This document shows positions 29,620-38,783 of a stretch of 64,000 bases of DNA, piece by piece; within the stretch, counting starts at the first letter, position 1; each line of letters begins with the position of its first letter. Source of the stretch: Alphaproteobacteria bacterium (lineage in GTDB: Bacteria; Pseudomonadota; Alphaproteobacteria; Caulobacterales; Hyphomonadaceae); the NCBI GenBank assembly GCA_018969425.1, contig JAGWYJ010000002.1, positions 62,001 through 126,000 of the forward strand, read 5' to 3'. The notes under the pieces are model-generated. The model did not search any database and was not told the origin of the DNA. It worked only from the letters and a program-made list of their open reading frames with translations. The position numbers were made by a program, and so were the translations under genes.

Positions 29620-30687
29620 CTAAAGCCTTTGATCGTAGTTCAGGATCTGCTCGTCCATGAGGGCAGGGGCCGTTCCCCTGTCTTCGATCCACCGGCGATA
29701 CCACCCCATAGTCAGCCGGACGGAGGTCTCAAGGTCGGCCGCAGGCGTCCAGCCAAGCTCCGATCCCGCCTTCGATATATCTAGTCTCAACAGCTTCGAC
29801 TCCCGCAACGTGGCTGTTTCGAGCTGGACAGGGTGCTGAGGCCGGCCGATGGCCTTGAGAGCAAGCGAGAGAACCGCCTCCACATTGGACTCGCCAGCAG
29901 GTCCTGGACCGAAATTCCATGCGTCGGACGCCGACCTTCCGTCGGTCGCAAGGCGCTCAGCGAGCACGATGTACGCTCGGCAGAGCTCGAGCACGTGTTG
30001 CCAGGGTCGGACTGACTTCGGTGAACGGATGACGATAGGGCTATCAGCGATAATGCACCGGACAATGTCGGGAATAAGCCGATCCTTGGACCAGTCTCCC
30101 CCTCCGATTACATTTCCGCCCCGAGCGGTGGCCATGTTCGGACCAGACCCGTTCGCCCAGAGATTGTCTCTGTAAACGGCGGCGACGAGCTCGGCCGCAG
30201 CCTTCGACCCGCTGTAGGGGTCATGACCTCCGAGCTGGTCGGTTTCCCGGTAGGGCCACGCCCATTCGTGATTATGATAGACCTTGTCTGTGGTCACGCA
30301 GACTATGGCTTTGACGCCTCCTGCATCGCCCGCAGCCTGAAGGACGTTCGCAGTGCCCATGATGTTAGTGTCGAACGTCTCGAGGGGGCGGGCGTAGGAC
30401 TCCCGGACGAGAGCCTGAGCCGCGAGGTGAAAAATGAAATCCGGACGAAAGTTTTTGATCGCTGAAGCCACAGAGGCGGCGTCGCGGATGTCGACAAAAC
30501 CTGAGTCGATTCTGTCCGCCAGAGCGATATCGTTAAACAGGCTTGGCCGATCAACCGGAGGAGGGAGCGAGAGACCCAGCACATTCGCTCCCATAAGGTG
30601 CAGCCACTGACTAAGCCACGCCCCTTTGAAGCCGGTGTGGCCGGTGACAAGAATACGTGCGTCACGAAAAGTCTTATCGAAATGCAT
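29620..30687 (-). CDS. rfbG: CDP-glucose 4,6-dehydratase
   Basis: ILVTGHTGFKGAWLSQWLHLMGANVLGLSL; YSGSKAAAELV; ARGGNVIGGGDWSKDRLIPD. Confidence 0.93.
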   Translation of the reverse strand: MHFDKTFRDARILVTGHTGFKGAWLSQWLHLMGANVLGLSLPPPVDRPSLFNDIALADRIDSGFVDIRDAASVASAIKNFRPDFIFHLAAQALVRESYARPLETFDTNIMGTANVLQAAGDAGGVKAIVCVTTDKVYHNHEWAWPYRETDQLGGHDPYSGSKAAAELVAAVYRDNLWANGSGPNMATARGGNVIGGGDWSKDRLIPDIVRCIIADSPIVIRSPKSVRPWQHVLELCRAYIVLAERLATDGRSASDAWNFGPGPAGESNVEAVLSLALKAIGRPQHPVQLETATLRESKLLRLDISKAGSELGWTPAADLETSVRLTMGWYRRWIEDRGTAPALMDEQILNYDQRL

Positions 30688-30863
30688 GGATTATGAGGTC
30701 TCGAAAATCTGAGGTCGGTCAAAGACAATAAACGCTCAATGCCTAATTCACCGTTTGTTGGTGGCACAGCGCTTGCCTTGTTCGTCGTGCCTTGGGTCGT
30801 AATTTGGCCGTCTTGGGTTGGGCGTTGACAGGCGATCGGGGCTCGCCATTTGGGGTGGTGATT

Positions 30864-31643
30864 ATGAAAGTCGTTATTTTCGCCGGTGGTTTTGGAACGC
30901 GCCTGAGTGAGGAAACCAGCATCAAGCCCAAGCCGATGGTGGAAATAGGCGGGCGCCCGATCTTATGGCACATTATGAGCTCATATGCATCTTATGGTCT
31001 GACCGACTTCGTTGTTCTGGGCGGATATAAGGTTGACGCCATTCGCCGGTACTTTCTCGATTACCATCGTCTGTCCGGCGACTTCACCATTGATCTCCAT
31101 TCGGGCGAAATCGTCTGGTCTCGGTCAATTGTGCCGCCCTGGCGTGTCACGATTTTAGACACTGGCGTGGACACAATGACGGGCGGTCGTCTTCGTCGCG
31201 CGAGAGACGTGATCGGAGACGAACCCTTCTGTCTGACATATGGCGACGGTCTGAGCGATGTGAACATCGCCGAACTCATCCGGTTCCATCGTGAGCAGAA
31301 ATGTCTCGCGACGGTGACGGCGGTCGCTCCGCCGGGGCGATTCGGGGTGCTGGGCTTCTCTCCTGATGGCGCCCGGATCACCTCTTTTCGGGAGAAGGAC
31401 AGTAAAGACGTCGGACTGATAAACGGCGGCTTCTTTGTCTGTGAGCCTCAGGTCATCGATCTGGTGGAGGGAGATTCGACTGTCTGGGAGCAGGAGCCAA
31501 TGAACCGTCTCGTCGAGATGGGTCAGCTTTCGGCCTATCGCCATAGCGGGTTCTGGCAGGCGATGGATACGCTCAGGGATAAGGCCGTACTCGAGGCCGC
31601 TTGGTCCGGGGGCGCGCCTTGGATGGTCGGGTCGCGAGCTTGA
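30864..31643 (+). CDS. rfbF: Glucose-1-phosphate cytidylyltransferase
   Basis: MKVVIFAGGFGTRLSEETSIKPKPMVEIGGRPILWHIM; LTYGDGLSDV; start refined to ATG 30864. Confidence 0.95.
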   Translation: MKVVIFAGGFGTRLSEETSIKPKPMVEIGGRPILWHIMSSYASYGLTDFVVLGGYKVDAIRRYFLDYHRLSGDFTIDLHSGEIVWSRSIVPPWRVTILDTGVDTMTGGRLRRARDVIGDEPFCLTYGDGLSDVNIAELIRFHREQKCLATVTAVAPPGRFGVLGFSPDGARITSFREKDSKDVGLINGGFFVCEPQVIDLVEGDSTVWEQEPMNRLVEMGQLSAYRHSGFWQAMDTLRDKAVLEAAWSGGAPWMVGSRA

Positions 31644-31966
31644 AAGATGGGATAATCCGCACCCGGAGGGCTTAGGGAAGTACGGCTCCGCCGCTCCTGT
31701 CGGCGACCGGAGGCGGGGGGCTCGAACGCAAGGAGAGGAGCCGCCGTATAAGTGGCTCAGCACCCGACAGCTCTGGTTTTTCGCAAACGTGTTCGCCCTG
31801 AGGGGCTTGGCGTTAGGAGTGGATGTCGTGTTAACCGTTCCATGGGCCCAATAGACTGAGCTTTGAGGCCAGTGTCGCCTTTCGGCTCGGGTTGACGGGA
31901 TCGAGGGGGCTTCGGTTTGGCGGGGTTGGGTGCCAGTGAATGGTTATGGGGTGAGGGCCTCGCGCC

Positions 31967-32683
31967 ATGAAATATCGACGGATCGTCATCCTGACCGGCG
32001 CCGGTATTTCTGCTGAGAGCGGAATGGGAACATTTCGCGACAAGGGCGGCCTCTGGACGACACATAGCCTTGAGGACGTTGCGACACCGGAAGGCTTCGC
32101 TCGCGATCCCGCGCTGGTTCATACCTTTTATAATTTGCGTCGGGCGGGCTTGAAGTCAGCGGCGCCTAACCGCGCCCACTTCGCTCTGGCGGAATTTGAG
32201 CAGGAGGCGAGATCGCGCGGTTCGGACGTCATGTTGGTGACCCAGAACGTGGATGATCTGCATGAACGGGCGGGCAGTCTGTCAATTATTCACATGCATG
32301 GGGAGCTCACCTCTGCGGCATGCGTCTCTTGCGGCGCGCGCGCGCGCTGGGAGCAGGACCTGGGCCTCGACAGCCTTTGTCCGGGTTGCGGTCGCCGGGG
32401 AGCGCTTCGTCCGGACGTGGTCTGGTTTGGAGAAGTCCCCTACGGCATTGATGAGATCCACGATCGGATTTCAACATGTGATCTGTTCGTCTCTATTGGC
32501 ACCTCAGGGGAGGTCTACCCCGCCGCGGGTTTCGTGGGTCTGGCTGCAGGTCAGGGGGCGCATACGGTCGAGTTGAACCTTGAGCCCTCGGCGAATGCGG
32601 GATTTTTCAGCGAGGGGCTTTATGGGCCGGCGACCCAGGTGGTCGATCGTTGGCTGAACGCTCTCCTGCATTCTGGCGGCTGA
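31967..32683 (+). CDS. cobB: Sir2-family NAD-dependent protein deacylase
   Basis: LTGAGISAESGMGTFRDKGGLW; TQNVDDLHERAGS; HMHGELTSAACVSC...CPGC zinc site; LRPDVVWFGE. Confidence 0.95.
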   Translation: MKYRRIVILTGAGISAESGMGTFRDKGGLWTTHSLEDVATPEGFARDPALVHTFYNLRRAGLKSAAPNRAHFALAEFEQEARSRGSDVMLVTQNVDDLHERAGSLSIIHMHGELTSAACVSCGARARWEQDLGLDSLCPGCGRRGALRPDVVWFGEVPYGIDEIHDRISTCDLFVSIGTSGEVYPAAGFVGLAAGQGAHTVELNLEPSANAGFFSEGLYGPATQVVDRWLNALLHSGG

Positions 32684-32848
32684 CCTGTTGGCGGTGGTCT
32701 TAACGAGAGAATGTGGCGGTGTATGGACCGCGATGGGCCGGCCTTGCGAGGGATCTTTTCGGCCGGGGGGTTGGCAAGCGTCCCTCGAAAGGGTTTGTAG
32801 CGGACGGGCTGTGCCGTTTCGGGCCGGCCGGACATCTGGAGCCGTGGT

Positions 32849-33670
32849 ATGTCGGTTGAAGCTCTGCGCAATTTCGCGACCAGTCTTCGCATTTACCAGC
32901 GCAATCTTCAGGGTCGGAAGTTTGAACCGGAAGCCCCTTACATGGACTTCGTGGTCAAGCCTGGCGACATCTGCCTGCATTTTGGCGGATCGGACGGTCG
33001 TCATTCCTATCTGATGTCGAAACGGGTGGGGCCGACTGGCAAGGTGCATGTCTATGAGCCTTCGAACTATTCCTACGCCATCATGAGCCGTCTGATTCGC
33101 TGGCACGGCTTGAAGAATGTGACCCCCCATAACGCCGCGATTGGAGACCATGAGGGCGAAATGCTTCTTTCCGTCCCTCGAAAGATGTCCGGGCATCTGG
33201 GTAGAGCCTATGGGGTTGTCACCTCCCGCGGCCGAACCGCCTCTGACGAGAAACTGGCGACAGGAAACGCCACAGAGTTCATTGATCAGCCGACCGCGGT
33301 CGTCTCCTTGGACGGTTTGATGAAGGCCGAGGGTCTTCCGCGTGTCGATTTCATTCGCTGTGATGTCGAGGGAGCTGAGATTCGATTTATAGAAGGTGGA
33401 AAAGCCACGTTAGAGCGTGATCTTCCAAGTATTCTTATCGAAATCCACCCATTTTCGTTGCAGAGAAACTTTGGATCGTCTGCGGAAGCCGTGCGCGATT
33501 ATTTTCTGGGGCTGGGATACCGGATCTGGCAGTTGAACGACGACGACACTAAAATGATTGAATCGTCTCAAATAGACCCCAAGCGGCGCTGGAAGGACTA
33601 TTTTCTCATCCATCCCAAGCGGGGTCCCGAGCTGCCTGAGGGCATGTTCCGTGACGCCTTTCGAGGGTAA
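32849..33670 (+). CDS. FkbM-family methyltransferase
   Basis: VKPGDICLHFGGSDGRHSYLMSKRVGPTGKVHVYEPS; VDFIRCDVEGAEIRFIEGG. Confidence 0.88.
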   Translation: MSVEALRNFATSLRIYQRNLQGRKFEPEAPYMDFVVKPGDICLHFGGSDGRHSYLMSKRVGPTGKVHVYEPSNYSYAIMSRLIRWHGLKNVTPHNAAIGDHEGEMLLSVPRKMSGHLGRAYGVVTSRGRTASDEKLATGNATEFIDQPTAVVSLDGLMKAEGLPRVDFIRCDVEGAEIRFIEGGKATLERDLPSILIEIHPFSLQRNFGSSAEAVRDYFLGLGYRIWQLNDDDTKMIESSQIDPKRRWKDYFLIHPKRGPELPEGMFRDAFRG

Positions 33671-33793
33671 GGATCCCGTCGGATATACGGGGCGTTCGTT
33701 GATCGACCTGCCGATCGGCTTCTGGGGAAGGTCGCGAGGCTTGACCCATGATCGCTTAAGGATGAAGAGAGCCAATTCGGCGCTCTGGCGGTC

Positions 33794-34234
33794 ATGACAC
33801 TCATATATCCGATAGCTTCAGACGCGCGCGGCGCATTAGACGCAAGCCGCTTCGCCCGGACGCGCGAGGAGGCGCGAGCGGCGACCGGCGAGGACATGAA
33901 ACTGGTGTCGGAATGGCTACGCCCCGACGCGACGGAGCGCGAGGCGGTTTGGACGAAGGCTCAGACCGGTCTCGCTCGAGGGTATGTGCAGTTCTATGAG
34001 GGCGCGAGCGGCGAGCCTGTGATCGCGCTGACCTTCTGGAGAGAGCATCAGAAAGCCGCGGCCCTTCCCATTGAGGCGTTGCAGGTCCCGGCGTCCGTAC
34101 CGGAAGACCACACGGATGATCTGTATTTTGCAAAGCCGTCTGTGAAATCGCGCCGGCCGCGTCGCCCCGCCGATGTGAATCAGATGGATTTGTTCGACTC
34201 CTCCTCAAGAGACCGGGGGGCTTCAGAGGATTGA
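33794..34234 (+). CDS. Hypothetical protein (146 aa)
   Basis: Open frame between FkbM and sigma factor genes with plausible composition; no family recognised. Confidence 0.55.
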   Translation: MTLIYPIASDARGALDASRFARTREEARAATGEDMKLVSEWLRPDATEREAVWTKAQTGLARGYVQFYEGASGEPVIALTFWREHQKAAALPIEALQVPASVPEDHTDDLYFAKPSVKSRRPRRPADVNQMDLFDSSSRDRGASED

Positions 34235-34351
34235 TCACGCGGTGTTCATCGAATACCCCGCACGCAACCGACCACTTGGGCCTGAAGGCGGGCCTTCGGG
34301 CCATTTCTCGCATTCACACGGCGCAGTTAATCTGCGTAAGGTAATCAGGAA

Positions 34352-34984
34352 GTGGCGTTTGGCGGATCCATGCTGTCGGAAGATCGGGCGCCCGGGCGGT
34401 CAGGTGAGGCTAAGTCGTCGTCAGACGGATTGAGCGAGGCCGAGCGGGGATATTTTTGTGATCTGCTCTCGCAGGTGGCCGTCTCAAGAGATCGGGCAGC
34501 CTACGCGGAGCTCTTTTCTTATTATGCGCCTCGGGTGAAGAGCTACCTGATGCGGCTGGGCGCCGATCCGTCTCAGGCCGAAGAGATCACCCAGGACGTG
34601 ATGGTGACGGTCTGGCGCAAGGCCGGCCTTTTCGATCGTCAACAGGCGTCTGTCTCCACATGGATTTTTCGCATCGCCCGGAATCGTAGGATCGATGTGT
34701 TCAGGCGCACCCGCAAGCCGGATTTAGACCCCGAGGAGCCCATGATTCTCCCGTCGGGGGTCGAGGCGCCGGAGGCGAGACTTGAGACGAAGGATACGGA
34801 GACGCTGGTCCGTTCCGCGATGAAGGATCTCCCGGCCGAACAGCTGCATATGCTTCAGCTGGCTTTCTATGAAGGACTGTCCCACCGAGACATCGCTCAA
34901 AAGCTGGATCTTCCGCTTGGAACGGTGAAATCCAGGATTCGACTGGCCTTCATGAAAATGAAGACGAGATTGGCGGATGAGTGA
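34352..34984 (+). CDS. RNA polymerase ECF sigma factor (RpoE/ECF11-like)
   Basis: Region 2 EEITQDVMVTVWRKAGLFD...STWIFRIARNRRIDVFRR; region 4 LAFYEGLSHRDIAQKLDLPLGTVKSRIRLA; followed by a ChrR-like gene. Confidence 0.93.
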   Translation: MAFGGSMLSEDRAPGRSGEAKSSSDGLSEAERGYFCDLLSQVAVSRDRAAYAELFSYYAPRVKSYLMRLGADPSQAEEITQDVMVTVWRKAGLFDRQQASVSTWIFRIARNRRIDVFRRTRKPDLDPEEPMILPSGVEAPEARLETKDTETLVRSAMKDLPAEQLHMLQLAFYEGLSHRDIAQKLDLPLGTVKSRIRLAFMKMKTRLADE

Positions 34985-35720
34985 TCCGAACTGGCAAAGG
35001 CTTCGTAAGGGAGCGATAGGGCCGAATGCGGGCTCTCATGAGGCGGGTGTAGCTATGGTTAATCTTGCGATTGGAGAGGGGCCGACGCTCGACGAGCAAA
35101 CTGTCGCGGCGATCTCCTCAGGACGCGCAGAACCGGCCCTAACCCTCCTGGTAGAATCTTTCCTCGAGATGCGGGGATGGGCTGATCGAACAGCGGAGGC
35201 GGCCTCAGGGGTCTTTCTGGAGCGCGAGAGCCCGACAGCCATGGCTGCTGGGGCCTTCGAGAGGGTCATGGCGGCTATAGACGCGATGGAGGCGTCGCAG
35301 CCGGTCTCGGCGTTCGGAGGGGGACCGCGCTACCCCGAGCTCATTCGGCTTCCGTCGTCCCTGAGTGACCTGGTTCGAGAGGCCGAAGCCCGCCGTGACT
35401 GGAGTTATGCCGGACCCGGCATACGGTCGCTTCGGCTTGGAGTTGAAGGGCCGTTGCAAGCCGAACTTCTGAGGATATCTCCAGGCGCTTCGACGCCGAA
35501 ACACTCTCACTCCGGCCGGGAGTTCACCCTGTGTCTTTCGGGCGGCTTTTCTGATGGTCGTGCAGCCTATGGACCTGGAGACCTGTCCATGGCTGACTCG
35601 CGCACCGTTCATCAGCCGGTGGCGGACGCCGATGGCCCGTGCTTCGTGCTGGCGGTGACTGAGGGTGGGTTGAAGTTCAAGGGCGCGCTCGGCTTTATAC
35701 AAAGGCTGACTGGCGCCTGA
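34977..35720 (+). CDS. chrR: ChrR-like cupin anti-sigma factor
   Basis: Overlaps the sigma gene; cupin PKHSHSGREFTLCLSGGFSDGRAAYGPGDLSMADSRTVHQP. Confidence 0.87.
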   Translation: MSDPNWQRLRKGAIGPNAGSHEAGVAMVNLAIGEGPTLDEQTVAAISSGRAEPALTLLVESFLEMRGWADRTAEAASGVFLERESPTAMAAGAFERVMAAIDAMEASQPVSAFGGGPRYPELIRLPSSLSDLVREAEARRDWSYAGPGIRSLRLGVEGPLQAELLRISPGASTPKHSHSGREFTLCLSGGFSDGRAAYGPGDLSMADSRTVHQPVADADGPCFVLAVTEGGLKFKGALGFIQRLTGA

Positions 35721-35743
35721 CAGGCCCTGGCCTCCTGGCGGCG

Positions 35744-36298
35744 TCAGGGGCGCGGACCTAGGGGATAGGCGGCCTCCTCCTGATACGTTCTGCCGTTCGA
35801 AGTCCCCCACGACGAGTAGAGTTGGAAACTCTCGATCCAAAATGGATCTGTTCTGAAGGATCCGGTTCTCGAAAGATATCCTGCGATGTCGATATCGCTG
35901 ACCCCGCGACAGTACGCTAGGGTCACGTGAGGAAAGAATTTCCTGGGATCCGGCGTCAGACCGATGCGTCGACCTGCTTCGCGGCAAGACCCCGAAAGAT
36001 GAGACAGATCAGCGTTAGGTTCGACCAGGGCCCACAGAGAGCTTGGTTTTTTGCCGCCGGGGACCCCTGTTCCGGCTAGTCGGATTTCGAAAGTCCGTCT
36101 CTGAATTCTCGATAATTCGAGATCTAGATCGGCGGCGTCAGGTTCAGGGGTGTCGCCGAAAAATCCAAGCGTGATGTGGAACGTTTCGGGTGGGCGCCAA
36201 TGCACGCCTTTGGCTTCATGGAGGTCGTCTTGCAGAAGATGAAGCCTCCGAGCGATGGCTTCGGGCAGACTAAGCGCGACGAAAAGGCGAAGGGACAT
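35744..36298 (-). CDS. thpR: RNA 2',3'-cyclic phosphodiesterase (2H phosphoesterase)
   Basis: Two HxT motifs, FHITLGF and PHVTLAY; MSLRLFVALSLPEAI start at 36298. Confidence 0.9.
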   Translation of the reverse strand: MSLRLFVALSLPEAIARRLHLLQDDLHEAKGVHWRPPETFHITLGFFGDTPEPDAADLDLELSRIQRRTFEIRLAGTGVPGGKKPSSLWALVEPNADLSHLSGSCREAGRRIGLTPDPRKFFPHVTLAYCRGVSDIDIAGYLSRTGSFRTDPFWIESFQLYSSWGTSNGRTYQEEAAYPLGPRP

Positions 36299-36504
36299 AT
36301 CGGGGTCTGCTTGGCTGTGTGGACGGAGGACACGGCGGTAGGACGCTATCATAGAAAAGGCTGGCGAGGAGGGGACGACGACAGGGTTGGCGATTGGCTC
36401 GAAGAGTTCGCCTTCCGTCGTAGTAGGACTTGAAAAAGTTCGTCCCGATCGCCACTCTCTCTTCACTGGCTCCACGTTTTGGAAGCCACAGGAAAGGTTC
36501 AGAT

Positions 36505-37239
36505 ATGGCAGACTTTCAGTTCGCTCAGGCTCGTCGCTCGGTCGGCGCGGCCGATATGGCGGTGGACGCCGGCCTGCGCGGCTTTATGCTTGGCGTTTTC
36601 AATAAGATGGCCCTGGGCCTTCTTCTCTCGGCGGTTCTGGCCTTTGTGGCGGGAACGGTTCCCTCGGTGAGCGCTCTGGTCTTTGGGACGCCGTTGCGAT
36701 TTGTCGTCATGTTCGGACCGATCGCGATCCTTCTTATCTCTGGTTTTGTGATGAAGAATCCCTCGCCTCTGGCGTCGGGCCTCATCTACTGGTCTGTGGT
36801 GACCCTGATTGGAACGGGTCTTGGAGCCCTGCTGATCGTTTACGGCGCCCGGCCTGACGGCATGTTGGTGATTGCCAAGGCCTTCCTGACGACAGCAGCC
36901 GCCTTCGGAGCGCTCAGCCTTTGGGGGTATACCACCAAGCGAGACCTGACCGGGTTCGGAACTTTCCTGATCATGGGGCTGATCGGTCTGGTCATCGCAT
37001 CGATTATCAACATGTTCTTCCCGTCTGACATGATGGGGTTCATCATCTCCGTGGCCGGCGTTCTGATTTTTTCCGGACTGACGGCGTTCGACACTCAGCG
37101 CCTCAAGTACACGTACTATGAGCTGGGCGGCGATGCGCGTTCGATGGCTGTGGCGACCAATTACGGTGCGTTGAGCCTCTATCTCAATTTCATCAACTTG
37201 TTTCAGTTCATTCTGTCGTTGATGTCTTCCAGGGATTAA
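36505..37239 (+). CDS. Bax inhibitor-1/YccA family membrane protein
   Basis: Seven TM helices; FDTQRLKYTYY and NLFQFILSLMSSRD C-terminus. Confidence 0.93.
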   Translation: MADFQFAQARRSVGAADMAVDAGLRGFMLGVFNKMALGLLLSAVLAFVAGTVPSVSALVFGTPLRFVVMFGPIAILLISGFVMKNPSPLASGLIYWSVVTLIGTGLGALLIVYGARPDGMLVIAKAFLTTAAAFGALSLWGYTTKRDLTGFGTFLIMGLIGLVIASIINMFFPSDMMGFIISVAGVLIFSGLTAFDTQRLKYTYYELGGDARSMAVATNYGALSLYLNFINLFQFILSLMSSRD

Positions 37240-37269
37240 CAGGCTCCGTCATCGAAACCAAAGGTCGTC

Positions 37270-37304
37270 AGGCCCCGGGCGTGAACCGCCCGGGGCCTTT
37301 CTTG
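37270..37304 (+). terminator. Strong Rho-independent terminator
   Basis: Perfect 12-bp stem AGGCCCCGGGCG-TGAAC-CGCCCGGGGCCT followed by TTCTT. Confidence 0.92.
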
Positions 37305-37334
37305 TGGAAGCCTGTCGGAATGCTTGGGCGAACC

Positions 37335-37688
37335 TCAATCAATAATGTCAAAGCGCCGACGATCGAACACCCTGAGCACCAACTCCAGCTCTCGCCCTCT
37401 CTTCAGGATCTGGCCTGTTGCGTTGACGACGCTCCATGCGCCTTGTTTTCGCGAGAGATCCGGACGTTTTTCGATTGTCCATGTCGGGGCTTCTGACGCG
37501 CGGCGATACATGCAGAATGTGGCGTGATCGGCAAACGCGCCGATAGCATAGTCTCTGAGATCTCCCGACGCCACCAGACGGCCGTAAACCCGCAGAATAG
37601 CGCTCAGCTCCGTTCGATCAAACCACACTTCCCTCGGCGGGCGGGGGGCTCGCAGTCCCCCCGCAGTCCATGACACTGGATCGCTCAT
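37335..37688 (-). CDS. DUF2794 family protein
   Basis: VWFDRTELSAILRVYGRLVASGDLRDYAI...WTIEKRPDLSRKQGAWSVVNATGQILKRG. Confidence 0.85.
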   Translation of the reverse strand: MSDPVSWTAGGLRAPRPPREVWFDRTELSAILRVYGRLVASGDLRDYAIGAFADHATFCMYRRASEAPTWTIEKRPDLSRKQGAWSVVNATGQILKRGRELELVLRVFDRRRFDIID

Positions 37689-37826
37689 GCGGCCTCCGCC
37701 CCCGTCACGTCCCTCACACTGCCCCAAAAGGCGGGCTGTCGCCAAGGCTCGTTGGGCGCCGAGGAAATCGCAGTCTGAACACAATTCGGACTAGCGAAAG
37801 TCGTTAATCAGGGTCAGATTCAACCT

Positions 37827-37910
37827 TGTCGGGCGGATGGTTAATCTGCTGACCTTGGACCCAACAGCCCCCCAGCCCCCCAGGGTTGCGGAATATCGGT
37901 CCGCCCGACA
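37827..37910. repeat. Perfect 11-bp inverted repeat with 62-nt spacer (TGTCGGGCGGA ... TCCGCCCGACA)
   Basis: Arms at 37827-37837 and 37900-37910 in the DUF2794/DUF1223 intergenic gap. Confidence 0.6.
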
Positions 37911-37995
37911 CCGTTGCGGCCGAGCCGTTTTGCCTGACGCTTAGGTCATTCAAAGACCCAGGACAAACCCGGTCTGACCCGGATCATGGCGGAGC

Positions 37996-38706
37996 CTAGC
38001 GCTTTTCAGCAACGCCGACGACAACCCCGCTTGGCCCCCCCGACTGAACGAGAACAGCGCACCCGCTGTCGCACCGGGCTTTGAAGCTCACAGAGCCGCC
38101 CTTCCAATCTCCGAGCGCCTGAAGGTTAGTGACGAGGTTATAATAGTTCATGGCTTTTCCAGCATTCGCCCCGCCTCCCGGCGTGACTGACGTCATGCCG
38201 GGTCGGAACCGGACTAGGGTCACCCGGGCCGTTCCCTCGAAGCTTCCGCTGATGTCAATCTGATCTCGCCCGATGGTGATTCGAGCGGGGTAGGGGGTCA
38301 AATCTCTGACGGCGAACTTGTCCGCTATGGGCTTCAGATTGGTGCCGGATCCATGAAGACGTCCGCTATAGACGATCTGGGGTGTGTACGGTCCTCTGTG
38401 GCCGAGGGCGCGATTATAGTCCTTCTGCCGCGCGGCGAACTCCGGCTTCGCGAATGTGTCGTCCCACCCTAGATAGTCCCAATATCCCACCGGATAGGTC
38501 ATCGCGATCACGTCGCTTCGCTTGGCGAGGAAAGCGACATTTTCATTGGCTACGGGGCACTTTCCGCAGTTTTGGCTCGAAAACAGCTCGATGACGACCG
38601 GACGTTCCGGTCGTTCTGGCACATTGAAGGATCTCTCTCCCAACGCAGACGGCGAAATCGCAAGGGCGAGAAGAGCCGTCAGCAGGCGCGCTATCGGAAA
38701 CGTCAT
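37996..38706 (-). CDS. DUF1223 thioredoxin-like secreted protein
   Basis: VIELFSSQNCGKCPVANENVAFLAKR; YWDYLGWDDTFA; signal-like N-terminus. Confidence 0.9.
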   Translation of the reverse strand: MTFPIARLLTALLALAISPSALGERSFNVPERPERPVVIELFSSQNCGKCPVANENVAFLAKRSDVIAMTYPVGYWDYLGWDDTFAKPEFAARQKDYNRALGHRGPYTPQIVYSGRLHGSGTNLKPIADKFAVRDLTPYPARITIGRDQIDISGSFEGTARVTLVRFRPGMTSVTPGGGANAGKAMNYYNLVTNLQALGDWKGGSVSFKARCDSGCAVLVQSGGPSGVVVGVAEKR

Positions 38707-38783
38707 GCCTCCCCGTTACCTTTCCCGCTCCCGCCTCCCGAATCAACAAGGCGTGAGCCTAGCAGAGGAAGCCTACGTCCGCC

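Noticed and set aside
31680-31745. tRNA-like GGGGGCTCGAACGC stretch, read as a reversed T-arm
   Set aside because: No consistent T-stem, acceptor or anticodon pairing could be built.
34235-34351. Possible RpoE-type autoregulatory promoter (TGATCA near 34231; CGTAAG near 34334)
   Set aside because: The two half-elements do not occur at the 16-18 bp spacing expected for this sigma family.
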